Below, one piece after another: positions 23,775-32,967 of a stretch of DNA of 64,000 bases (positions are counted from its first letter, which is position 1; every line of letters starts with the position of its first letter). Position numbers and translations under genes: made by a program. The notes beneath the pieces are model-generated. The model was not told where the DNA came from. It ran no database searches and saw only the letters and a program-made list of their open reading frames with translations. Source of the stretch: Thereva unica (lineage: Eukaryota > Arthropoda > Insecta > Diptera > Therevidae); contig OX465281.1 in assembly GCA_949987705.1 (NCBI GenBank), positions 176,900,516 through 176,964,515 on the forward strand, written 5' to 3'.

Positions 23775-24187
23775 GTGGTTGCCGTTTTAGGTTTTTTATA
23801 ATTAAAAACGCACTGTATTTAAAACTTGATTTTATTCAGAACTTTCAATGATTTTGCTAATTCCTCACACACGTCACTTAATTCTCTTATGTGGTACTTA
23901 GTTATAATGTGATCTAAATACATACATATAACTATTGGTCATTTTTTATTACAAATTACTTTCTTGACGCCGGCGTAGTCAGAGAACACGAGGGGAGAGA
24001 CCGAATGGAGATGCCGGAAATTGGTTCGATCACTAGACGTGATCAGAACGGAACGAAAAACGGCAAGATCACTGAACTTTTCGTTCGGTGATCGATTGAG
24101 TGTTCCGACTGATCGTTTTGATCGTGCCGGAAGCTGTTGTGTGACATTGCGTAAAGTTTGGTAATTAAACTTTACGCGGTCACTACA
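23775..24187 (-). repeat. Gypsy 5' LTR (right)
   Basis: Partner of 18331-18725 with the same termini. On the minus strand it begins TGTAGTGACCGCG. Confidence 0.92.
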
Positions 24188-24994
24188 ATCACAAACTGAA
24201 TATGTCCATATTTTGCTAGATAGTTAACATAACTGAATAAAGCACTTTTTTGTGCAGCCCTAAAACAAATTATTTTAAAAAATTGGAATAACGCATGTTA
24301 TTATTCAAAGAATTTCATTTTAAACCATATCGTACCTTATAAAACATGTCATAACAGCAATAAAAACCCGCAAAAAAATGCGAAACAATTTTATTACATT
24401 ACTCAAACATCGGCATTTCTCATAACGTGTAGTCATTCATTCATTATTATTACTTGCTAGCTGTTATTGCTAATTTCTAGGGGGTAAAATTGTAATAAAA
24501 TATTCAGAAAATCTGTCACTTTCATACCTTCGGGGCGCTGTGAAACCCTTCGTAGTGAATGAAATTAAAAAAGTAATGAGTGAAAATTATTCCTAATGAA
24601 ACCCTCTACAAAAAACTTGTTATTATTTTTTTTTGTTAAAGTTGAAGGAAAAAAAGTTATAGCGTTTAAAAGAAAATATTGTGACTAATTTTTGTGTTTT
24701 AAGGCTTATAACTTCTTAATTATTCATTTTACCACAAAATTTATAACTAATAAATTGTAGATTATTTAATTCTAAACAAAAAGTGTCCTTGCAAATTCGG
24801 TAAGATGTACCGTTTCGGAGATATAGTGGAAAAACCATTTGCAGACGTTTTCCAAGATGGTGGCCAAATGGGGGGGGGGGGTTAGAATCCCGAAAACTCA
24901 AACTTAAACTCACATTGACCCCCCCCCCCTACACATCCCAAAAATAAAACCTTGTCCTGCATTTTTGCAATGTTAAAGTACCATTTCCATGGAC
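24188..24994. repeat. Right long terminal inverted repeat
   Basis: Reverse complement of 17004-17808, including paired G and C homopolymers near 24870 and 24920. It ends CCATTTCCATGGAC before the TA duplication. Confidence 0.9.
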
Positions 24995-25838
24995 TAAAAA
25001 GGATTTTTTTAACCTTACTAACGTGTAAGATATCAGTACCTGGAGAGAACCTGATAATGTGCCAACCAGAGCTGAACTCAGAACCCCCCGAGAACCTACT
25101 CGCGCCTTCCACCTTAAGGTGAGGGTAATTTTTTTTAATGTCGTCAAGCACCTCGTCGCTAGAATAGTCGGCGCTGAGCCCTTTCAACATCAGTGCAGTG
25201 TATCTCAATTGCATGGGAGTGTAAGTATGGCACGGAAAACCGGCCCTCTTCATTTTGTTGAACACTGCCTGGTGTACTTCGGGGCTTTTAATCCACAACT
25301 TCGCTGTGCCGTGTCGTGACAAAACAATCTTGTGATTACTTTCTGGGTAATCCGCGTACATTTGTTCGTTAATGCTTCGAGCATTCGCATCCGGGATAAT
25401 TATGGGGGCACAGAACTTAGCGCTAGCCCTCTTATTACTTTTAATTGTGTCCTTGCCCGGTAAGGACTTAGTATTTTGAGGCCCCCCAGGAGATCCCTCG
25501 TCTAAATTTAATATGTTACTACTATCCAATTCTATATTTAGAGATTGAAATCTATTACTACTATTACATGCATCTTTTTTATTATTGTTAATATTTGAAT
25601 GTTTAGCATCTATGTTACCTGTCACATTCTTTCTTTCTCCGTATTTCCTTGTTTTATATGGGATGTAAATCCAGTCTCCAATTTCCCTTTGAGAGTTCTC
25701 CGTGTTGAAACCATCTGGAACACCCGTCTTGTCCGTAGCAGGGGACGCCTCGCTCCCCCCGTGCGTGTTAGAGTTGTTCGGCGTTGGAAGAGAATGGCTG
25801 CCACCTGCCGCCATTTCCCTGTTTGTGTTTTCAGTCAT
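24995..25838 (-). pseudogene. LINE ORF1 main body (nucleic-acid-binding domain)
   Basis: The first ATG is at 25836-25838 (MTENTNREMAAGG). An S/N/T-rich, low-complexity N-terminal half leads to a domain with LWIKSPEVHQAVFNKMKRAGF, LRYTALMLKGL and GWHIIRFSPGTDI, which fits the domain preceding the zinc knuckles in jockey-group ORF1 proteins. The frame runs into the inserted element just after VKKIL. The knuckle part is at 16812-17003. An A-run at the join is one base out of frame relative to the distant half, consistent with decay after insertion. Confidence 0.8.
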
Positions 25839-26308
25839 TGTTTTTTTTGGTTCAAGTCCCGATGGGACCACTTCTCCACGTTCTCTTTTATACTGCTCAC
25901 GAAGCGTTCGTCCTTTGCAAGTTCCTTCAAAGAATTGGGCACATTTTGAAAGCCCACGTTCTCAGCTGAATTGCTCTTCAGAATTCCGGGCTGTGGACAG
26001 CTGTCCCCACCCTCCGACTTTACCGCTAAGGCACGTTTGGATTTCGCTGGCGCACCACGCAATTTCTTAATTAAGATGTTACGACTAGTATTTGTAACAG
26101 GCACATCTGGTAAACCAAACTCGATACATTTAGCTCTGAGGGCTTTATTATCCAACGTTTCCAGGTTATCTATTAGTGACGATTTGACTTCATAGGACGA
26201 TCCGCATTCAGCCAAATTTTCCTCATCTGAATTGGGTTGGACTCGATGTTGAAGCTGACCCTGACTCAAGAGATAAGAATCAGTTTCCCGCCTTAAATTG
26301 GCCGCCAT
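25835..26308 (-). CDS. LEM-like domain protein encoded upstream of LINE ORF1
   Basis: A 157-residue frame starts at ATG 26308 (an in-frame TTG lies 33 bases upstream). Residues about 48-86 read NLETLDNKALRAKCIEFGL, then PDVPVTNTSRNILIKKLRG, which follows the LEM-domain pattern (L.d..LR..l.e.Gl..gPVT.tTR....kKL). LEM domains are known to bind the chromatin protein BAF at the inner nuclear membrane; here that role is inference. The rest is polar with a possible C-terminal helix (LKELAKDERFVSSIKENVEKW). Its TGA (25835-25837) overlaps the ATG of the next ORF as ATGA. An A8 run precedes the overlap, so either the two ORFs are coupled by reinitiation or one base was gained or lost and they were originally a single ORF1. 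No transmembrane segment is present, unlike most LEM proteins. Confidence 0.65.
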   Translation of the reverse strand: MAANLRRETDSYLLSQGQLQHRVQPNSDEENLAECGSSYEVKSSLIDNLETLDNKALRAKCIEFGLPDVPVTNTSRNILIKKLRGAPAKSKRALAVKSEGGDSCPQPGILKSNSAENVGFQNVPNSLKELAKDERFVSSIKENVEKWSHRDLNQKKQ

Positions 26309-26860
26309 TTTCTCTTGGAGGACGGCGTCGCATTGATGCAATTTTTTTTGTTTTCCTCCACTTCGGAGAAAGGACTAAATCTTTTTCTAAATCTTTCATG
26401 CTGATGGATTATTTAATCACTCAGCTTTATTTGAAGAGTTACCACTATTTTTTCCGGGTTGGGGACTTTTGTCCCCAACCGCGGCCATCTTGCCGGCTTT
26501 TTTTTGTATTTCACCACGCCGCTTTTAATTGCTTTATTTGCAAAATCAAATCTAAACTTGAACTCCCGAGCAAGTGTTAAATCACTTTAATCAACTTCCC
26601 GGTTAGTGTTTTAGTTATTTATTTTTGCCTATTAATTTTTGTATTAATGTTCTTTTAGAGAATTTTCAATCTTATTTTATGTATTATTTTATTTTATTTT
26701 ATTTATTTAATTTTATCTTTATCTTATTAAATTATATTTTCGATAAATTTATAGTTACGGTATTAAAAGAAATTAAAAAAAAAAAAAAATCCGGATCCAA
26801 AATTATTTTTATTTCTCTCACTAGGATAACGCGTCCGACCAGCTAAAACCGGAGAACCAA
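26309..26860 (-). other. Probable 5' leader of the jockey-like LINE
   Basis: No ORF with a recognisable product. The right limit of the element is not defined; an A-run near 26773 and the change to mixed sequence near 26820 suggest it ends before there. Confidence 0.4.
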
Positions 26861-27193
26861 TTCCATTCGCTCGATATTACACCATCACAGCATACGTCAA
26901 ATCTCAAATCCAGAAAAGTCTAATCTAGTAATAATAATGACAAAACACGCATTTCTGACATTTCACATCTACAGTGATAGAAATGTGTGTGAACACATTT
27001 TGTCAGCTAATTCAGCCTACTGGTTCGTGGTTGGTTTTCCGTTTTCCCATTGGAGATTAGGCATAATTGTATGCAGTGTGCTTTGTCATATTCATGTACC
27101 TACAACGTCATCAAAATGCCACCTTGTAATTTGTGAATTGTGATTGCACAGGCTGAAGCTAATGGAAAATGATTCCTTCGAGTATTTATGGTT
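26861..27193. other. No gene recognised
   Basis: Mixed-composition sequence with chance ORFs only; it may belong to the degraded Helitron to the right. Confidence 0.4.
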
Positions 27194-27860
27194 TTATGGT
27201 TGTGAAGTGGTATTAAAGATGTTCTCAAAATTAGTACAGCTTTTCGATCGATATTGCGTCACGCAATATATCCTGCACACTTGTGCTGTAGCTTCCGGCC
27301 CACTTTTTTTCGGAAATATCAACCTAACTTTTGAAATATCTCCGTCTTGAATTACATCAATATGACACAATTTTCCTACGGCGCCATTTGCCAGACCATC
27401 TGCTGCATCGATGTTTGTAGTTAAAATGTATGTGGATTTCCCTGTTACGCAGGTTATCTGATAAGGTAATGCTCCAGTATCAATCGTGGGCATTTTATGA
27501 AGATTTTGCTTAACGAAAGCTTCTAGTTCCGCATTGTGACATCCGTTGAACATGTCTTTGGCAACCGATATGGTTTTATCGTCAATATTATGTAGGATAA
27601 AATTATTATAGCTTTGTACAGAGGCGTTTAAAAGGGAGAGGCGTATTCCATTACTGCACAATCTGTCGGCAATTTCTTTCGTTAAAAAACGAGATTCAAT
27701 AAGTGCAAGTTCAATTTTTCTTCATTTGCGACTTTAGTCAGCGCTGATGAGAATATATCATTCGCTTGCCTCATCACTTGAGTTAATTCGTAAAATTGTA
27801 ACCCATGCCATAATGTGGGTCCAGTCATTCTCCTCTTGAATAAATATGGGTGTTGCTCTC
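27194..27860 (-). pseudogene. Helitron Pif1-like helicase, C-terminal remnant
   Basis: The frame at 27194-27661 reads IRLSLLNASVQSYNNFI, then LPYQITCVTGKSTYILTTN and DAADGLANGAVGKLCHI, the order seen in the C-terminal helicase domain of Helitron Rep-Hel proteins. Upstream, in shifted frames, FYELTQVMRQANDIF and a GLQ-type start (27720-27830) continue the same domain, with frameshifts near 27665-27720. Rep and the N-terminal helicase motifs are absent. It ends in unrelated sequence near 27200, with no recognisable Helitron terminus. It shows that autonomous Helitrons or Helentrons existed in this genome. Confidence 0.7.
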
Positions 27861-27869
27861 ACAGGTGGT

Positions 27870-28106
27870 ATTTTTTTATTCTTTTTACTAGACTAGAAAA
27901 ACTAGAGTCTCAGGAAAGGTCATTTATACTGTTGACAATCTAATTTCTTCGTATAAAGTGCAACGTCGAACAGAGCTCTAGTCAGGGAGGAGGGAATTGC
28001 CACAACCTACCCACGATGTTTTAAGTTCACTACCGCTGGCCAGGATTCGAACCCGGGACCTGGGATGGTAGCCAAGCGTCTTGCTCCCTAGGCTATCGAG
28101 GCCCCG
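27870..28106 (-). mobile_element. tRNA-derived SINE, copy 1
   Basis: Minus strand. The right end is a tRNA-like head with a B box (GGTTCGAATCC on the minus strand, 28043-28053) and an A-box-like segment near 28082-28097; the body contains AGAGCTCTGTTCGACGTTG, and a short T-run at 27871-27877 represents the A-tail. It shares head, body and tail with 32507-32967 but lacks part of the middle. Confidence 0.75.
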
Positions 28107-28724
28107 ATGTACGGAGTAGCCCCCGGAAATCTTAATTCGCCTGTTGCCATCATGAAAGGAGTGACAGTGGGTTTTATTCTCGTCATTTCGACCTTCAGTT
28201 GGTATTCTGATTGTAGTGACACACACACTTGGCGACTGGACTGACACACGTCGAATTCTTATTGTCACCAGGTGGAAGTGTCAAGTGTCAAATTTGTCGA
28301 TATGTTTGTAGGTATCGACTGTTCTATCTTTAGTAAAACGGAGGCAGAAAAAAGGTAAACAAAATACTTTTAATTGTATATTTCTTAAAAAAGTATAGGA
28401 AATTAACTTCCGAAAATACAACACAAATTAGCTTATTTTATTTATTTATGTTTCAAATTCTTACGCCTTTTTCACAACAAACGTCGCACTGTTCGATATG
28501 TCAAACTCAATAGTGAAATGAAAATATGTTTTATGTCACAACCTCGTAGCCCGTCACTAGCCCCCGAGAATACCACATTCAAAGTACGTAGCATATAATG
28601 ATCAGTACATAGTAATCAATTCATAGTACATAGTACAAATTACATATTACATGGCAAAAAACGATATTGGCAAAAAAACTTTGAATTCACTTTTTTCGAC
28701 ACTTAAAGCACTATAACTCGTGAC
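28107..28724. other. No gene recognised
   Basis: AT-rich with short repeated ACATAGTAC-like motifs at 28585-28660. No coding signal. Confidence 0.5.
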
Positions 28725-30545
28725 ATGTTCTTCTTCTTCTTTAATGGCTCTACAACCGGGATCCGGTCCTGGCCTCGCGCAACTGTTCTCTCCAACGGTC
28801 CCGATTCTGAGCAGATGTCATCCAGTTTGGCATCCCTAAGCTCTGAGCGTCCTGGTGCACGCCATACTTCCAGCGAAGGTTGGGCCTCCCTCGCTGTCGC
28901 ACCCCATAGGCCTTACCGCAGAGAACTTTCCGAGCAGGCTCATCTTCACTCATACGAGCTATATGCCCTGCCCACAGGAGCCTACCGAGCTTTATTTTCC
29001 TCACTTACGGGGCCAACAATCCTCCGAAGTATTTTCCTCTCAAACACGCCCAAGAGGTTTGAGTGCTTTTTGCTAAGCACCCACGTTTCGGATGCATATG
29101 TGAGAACGGGTAAGACCATCGTCTTATATAGTAAAAGTTTAGACGTTATGGTTAGATATTTGGATTTGAAGAGCCTTGACAGACTATAGTAGGCTTTCGC
29201 TTTGTTGGCTTTTAGCAGTCGTGCGCGTATTTCTGGTTCCATGCTATTGTCGGCTGCTACTATTGACCCAAGGTAGGTAAATGATTTTACCACGTCAAAC
29301 TCGTGTTCCGCTACCTTGATTGTGGGACCAATGGTAGGTGTTCTTCCAGACGAGGCCACCATGTACTTTGTTTTGCTTTCGTTAATGTGCAGTCCCAGAT
29401 TTCCTGCCGCTTGCTCAATCTGAGTGAAAGCTTGTTGTACAGCTGTTGTTGTTCTTCCAATAATGTCAATGTCGTCTGCGTAAGCCAGTAATTGGGTGGA
29501 CTTGTGGAGGATTGTACCCCTTGATGTCACGCCCGAATCTCGGATCACTTTCTCCAACGACAGGTTGAAAAGGAGGCAGGCCAGACCGTCCCCTTGTCGG
29601 AGTCCATTATAGATGTTGATTGGTCTGGACAGTGTTCCGGACACCTTTACTTGGCTTGACACATTGATCATGGTCAACCTACATAGTCTTGTCAGTTTGT
29701 TGGGGATGCCGAATTCTCTCATGGCTTTGTAGAGTTCTACCCTGGCTATGCTATCATAGGCGGCTTTAAAGTCTATGAAGAGGTGTTGAATTGAGTTTTG
29801 AAACTCTAGACATTTTTCCATAGCCTGCCTCAAGGTGAAAATCTGATCAGTCGTTGATTTGCCTGGGCTGAAGCCACACTGGTAATGGCCTATGATGTTT
29901 CTGGAGTATGGGGCCATCCTGTTTTGTAGGATAGCGGAGAATATCTTATACACGGTACTCAACAACGTTATACCGCGATAATTAGTGCACGCTGTGATAT
30001 CTCCTTTTTTGTGTACCGGACAGAGGATGCCTTTTCTCCAGTCTTCTGGCATCACTTCCTGCTCCCATACTTGCACAATTAATTCATGAATCGCTTGGTG
30101 TAATGTAGGCCCTCCATATTTAACCAGCTCCGCTGCGATGCCGTCTGCACCCGAGGCCTTGTTGTTTTTGAGCCGGCTGATGGCTCTGCTAACTTCTTCT
30201 ATGCTTGGTGGCGGCAGCATGGCATTGTCATCAGATATTGGTTGAGCCTCCGAATCCTCAGTTAGCTCGCCATTTAGCAATTCATGAAAGTGCTCTTCCC
30301 ATCGCTCCAAGATGCCTTAGGATCGGTGATCAGATTCCCTTCTTTGTCCTTGCAGTATGTGCAACGTGGTGTGAATTGCGTCATACTGCGGACTCTTTGG
30401 TAGAACTCCCGCGCCTGGTGCGGCCGTCGTTCTCTGTACTGTTCTAGCTCACAGACGAGATTTTTTCCCAGGCTTCCTTTTTCCGTCTGTGAATTCTCTT
30501 TTCTTCTTTTCTGAGCTCTTTATAGTTCTCTTCGCGTGCCCGTGT
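28725..30545 (-). mobile_element. 5'-truncated LINE (clade unassigned)
   Basis: The RT-coding part of a non-LTR element on the minus strand. The 3' end at the left carries a short GAA-type repeat tail (TTCTTCTTCTTC on the plus strand) rather than long poly-A. On the right, degraded codons upstream of RT continue to about 30540, then unrelated T-rich sequence begins. The endonuclease is missing. Confidence 0.75.
28750..30310 (-). pseudogene. LINE reverse transcriptase with C-terminal domain
   Basis: The main frame 28982-30310 starts ERWEEHFHELL and carries GADGIAAELVKYGG, LCPVHKKGDITACTNYRGITLL, FIDFKAAYDSI, the GLRQGDGLACLLF block and catalytic YADD (LLAYADDIDIIGRT), then YLGSIVAADNSMEPEIRAR. 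A frame change near 28985-29004 leads to the C-terminal LGRLLWAGHIARMSEDEPAR and QRGRPNLRWKYGV, a conserved tail in this kind of element. Only one lesion is evident in this stretch, but the 5' part is absent. The motif set resembles widespread arthropod endonuclease-RT LINEs; I do not assign the clade. Confidence 0.82.
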
Positions 30546-31254
30546 ACTTTTTTTTACGTTATTTTATTTTGTTTTTGTTTCTTTTGCTGAGTTTTAGTTT
30601 TAGCTTTTTCAAAAAAAAGCTTATACAGAGGCTCTGTCCGTCTGTCCGTCTGTGACCTTCTTTCATCTCTGAAAGTACTGCCGCTACAGACTTGGGCTAT
30701 ATCTCAAAATGTTGCTCTTGGTCAAAAGACCAAAAACTGAGAAAATGGTCTGGAAATTTCAACCAGAAGTATATTTAACAACAAAAAAGAGATTTCTAAT
30801 AAAGTCCATATATCGGTAGCCTAAAGGTAAGGCGCTGGAGTCCTAGCCCAGAGTTCAAACGCAGGGTTCATCACCACCTTCTTCAATACCCCCCCCCCCC
30901 CCCCGTACCTTTATAACCCCTTATAGGTTTATGAAAAATGGTTAATCGCAGTTATTAAAATGGGAGTGTCAGTAGATATAAAACGAAAAGTAGATATCTA
31001 ATTTTTACCAGGGAATATAAACGCTTACTGAAATGAATGAAAATTTATAAATTTAATTGCACGAACGATGTATTTAAGACCGTCCTTATAGTCCATCAAT
31101 ATAAGGAACTGATTTTTCTCAGAATTTTTAATATTTTACAAAAATTTTACAAACGATTTGCCCCATATCTAAAAAATTTTGCAGCCCTTTGTTTAAAAGC
31201 ATATTTTTAAGTTTTTATTAACTACATTTGTATGTATCTCTTCAGAATAACAAA
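30546..31254. other. No gene recognised; C-run and tRNA-like scrap
   Basis: The stretch holds (GTCC)-like CTGTCCGTCTGTCCG near 30640 and a C-run of about 16 at 30889-30904. Sequence 30815-30880 (GGTAGCCTAAAGGTAAGGCG, then AGTTCAAAC) resembles a degraded tRNA-derived SINE head on the plus strand. Confidence 0.4.
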
Positions 31255-31770
31255 ACAAAAGTGGGATGTTGTGCCTAGGAGACTAGCCACTTATTACCCT
31301 TTTTCTTGGTAATCTTTCTGTTGAATAACACTTCAGACTGGATGTCAATATATTAAGTGGAGATTGTAAAGAATCGCGAAAACATTCAAACAAATAACTT
31401 GAAAAACTAACGCATCTTTCATGGAGATGCTGCTGAAGGAATTATACAATAATTGCCCGCCAAGAATTTGTATTTTAATTGCACCCTATCTATGACAAAG
31501 AATAGTGAACACCATCCATGGCAATATTACATTACTCTTCGTTTTACCTATTATTATCAATTTCCATAAAATATACAAAATACATTTCATAAATAATAGA
31601 AAATCTGTTCTCATAATTCAGCTGTTTACTTCCTTCAAAACTTTATACATACATATCTAGCAGTGGAATGTACCTTTTACGTAAGCATGAATAAATAGGT
31701 TTATTGCCACATTCCTACAAGTTAGTGTTTGGAGTAATGGGAAGGCGCTAGATCGAGGTGCGAAAGACCA
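31255..31770. repeat. Left arm of a long inverted repeat
   Basis: Begins AAGTGGGATGTTGTGCCTAG and corresponds in reverse complement to 36244-37047. The inner part (CACCCTATCTATGACAAAG to GTAATGGGAAGGCGCTAG) matches 36244-36530 closely. Beyond the arm the plus strand reads CAGGGTTCGATTC, a B-box-like motif. Confidence 0.85.
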
Positions 31771-32180
31771 GGGTTCGATTCTTGATGAATTTGAGTACTT
31801 TTTTAGCTATGATGATTTATTGTAGTATAATAAACTAAGCTTGCGTTGATGGTAAAATCTCAAAGCGGCGACTAATTAAAACCTTTGGTACATATTCAAT
31901 TGTGAGCTATAACTCAATCTATAATAAGCTTAATAAGCCAAATTCGTTCTTAACTAAAACTTTTATTCACGTTGCATTGATTTAATTATTGTCATAATGC
32001 TGTATCCTAGTTTGGCTATGGAGATTCATAAGTATTACACATATAATCAATTAATCTTGAAAAGTTTTTGTTAAAGGCTTATGTAGGTTATAAGTTGTGA
32101 GACTTTGCGTAATCTAAAACTTAGCAAAGTATTTAACAAACACTACAATAAATTATCATAGCTTAAAAAAAGACGATGGG
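31771..32180. other. No gene recognised
   Basis: AT-rich; possibly the end of the neighbouring LINE's long 3' untranslated region. No clear poly-A boundary. Confidence 0.35.
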
Positions 32181-32480
32181 GCAGCGGAGACGATAAAATC
32201 GTCTCAGGTGATCCCCGTCCAGGCGACGAGCTTCCACAGGCTCGAGTGATGCTAGAGCTCAAGCTCATGAAAGCTCGCACCACTTACCTACAAGCTAATT
32301 AACCTAAACACTATTATAAAACACATAACTATCCGGGCGGAGTACAGCAGAGGGCCTGCCTCGGGTGTACTCCGTCCAGGCGACGAGCTTCCACGGGCTC
32401 GAGTTAGTAAAACTAACAAAACAAACAGAAATGAACAACAAACAACAGACAAACAAAACTAAACTAACAAAAGCTCGTGG
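32181..32480 (-). repeat. Duplicated 3' UTR segments beside the LINE
   Basis: The phrase CGTCCAGGCGACGAGCTTCC followed by AC(A/G)GGCTCGAG occurs at 32215-32246 and 32371-32402, each followed by an AAAGCTCG(T/C)... segment. It looks like a two-unit repeat in the 3' untranslated region of the LINE at 33084-36243, or a separate small repeat. Confidence 0.5.
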
Positions 32481-32506
32481 TAGCTCGCACTTAAGCTTAC
32501 TTAATT

Positions 32507-32967
32507 TTTTTTTTTTTTTTTATGTGACAGACTAGAGGCTTAGGGAAAGTCCCTTTGTACTGTCGACAATCTATTTTATTCGTATAGAGTGCAATGTCGA
32601 ACAGCAGCTCTAGCCGGAAGATAGACAGAAGAGAAGGAAGTAACTGTCACAACCTAGCCGCGATATTTGATTCCACCTACTCACAACCATTTCGCGACTC
32701 TGACATCGGGGCGTCGAGAACAACTCGCTGGAGTGTTATGCCTCCTGAAACGAGTTGAATCTCATCAACCAACCGATGGCATGCGCTTGGTGGAGCGGGG
32801 AAGGACTAGGGAAGGCTATGACAGGGGAATCAGGAATGTAAAGAGGGAAGAAGAAAGAAGGAAAGTTAGGTGGGAAAGGCGAAGGACCGTGGCACCACCG
32901 GGATTCGAACCCGGGACCTCTGGGGATAGCAGTCAGGCGCCTTACCTCTAGACTACCGAGGCCCCCC
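32507..32967 (-). mobile_element. tRNA-derived SINE, copy 2 (longer)
   Basis: Minus-strand SINE. A tRNA-like head at 32896-32966 has an A box (TAGTCTAGAGGTAAGG on the minus strand, 32940-32955) and a perfect B box GGTTCGAATCC (32901-32911); the head somewhat resembles tRNA-Ser(GCT) around GACTGCTA. A body follows and the element ends in a ~15-base A-tail (T-run 32507-32521). The last ~40 bases before the tail (AGGCTTAGGG ... CCCTTTGTACT on the plus strand) resemble the 3' ends of the CR1-like LINEs at 42069 and 52323. Confidence 0.85.

Larger units (their letters stand above)
18331..24187 (-). mobile_element. Gypsy LTR retrotransposon of Kabuki/CsRn1 type
   Basis: LTRs of 395 and 413 bp with TG...CA ends enclose Gag and Pol remnants on the minus strand. 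ATCA flanks the element at 18327-18330 and 24188-24191, the 4-bp duplication usual for Gypsy. The CHCC-type Gag knuckle and a primer site resembling the tRNA-Trp end place it in the CsRn1/Kabuki group. The coding region has several frameshifts. It inserted at the inner edge of the right inverted repeat of the host element. Confidence 0.9.
17004..24994. mobile_element. TA-flanked DNA element with ~0.8-kb inverted ends, carrying a Gypsy
   Basis: The sequence begins GTCCATGGAAATGGTACTTT and ends with its reverse complement; TA dinucleotides at 17002-17003 and 24995-24996 fit a TA target duplication. Removing it restores continuity of the LINE's ORF1 region. Without the inserted Gypsy (18331-24187 plus one copy of its duplication) it would be ~2.1 kb, of which 1.6 kb is inverted repeat. 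No transposase is recognised, so it is non-autonomous. TA duplication suggests Tc1/mariner-type mobilisation but the family is not assigned. Another end fragment occurs at 37136-37246. Confidence 0.85.
13937..26750 (-). mobile_element. Jockey-like LINE, split by a nested insertion
   Basis: The two halves of one non-LTR retrotransposon lie on the minus strand: ORF2 plus the end of ORF1 at 13937-17003, and the rest of ORF1 plus a leader at 24995-26750. The join falls between the central nucleic-acid-binding domain and the zinc knuckles of ORF1, exactly at the TA-flanked element 17004-24994. Several frameshifts and stops show it is inactive. The outer ends are approximate because no target duplication was recognised. 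Confidence 0.8.

Noticed and set aside
25599..26070. Plus-strand ORFs of 116-122 codons opposite ORF1
   Set aside because: Antisense to the LEM-like ORF and ORF1, with no recognisable content.
32896..32967. Possible tRNA gene (Ser-like)
   Set aside because: It is the head of a repeated unit with a body and A-tail that also occurs at 27870-28106, hence a SINE.
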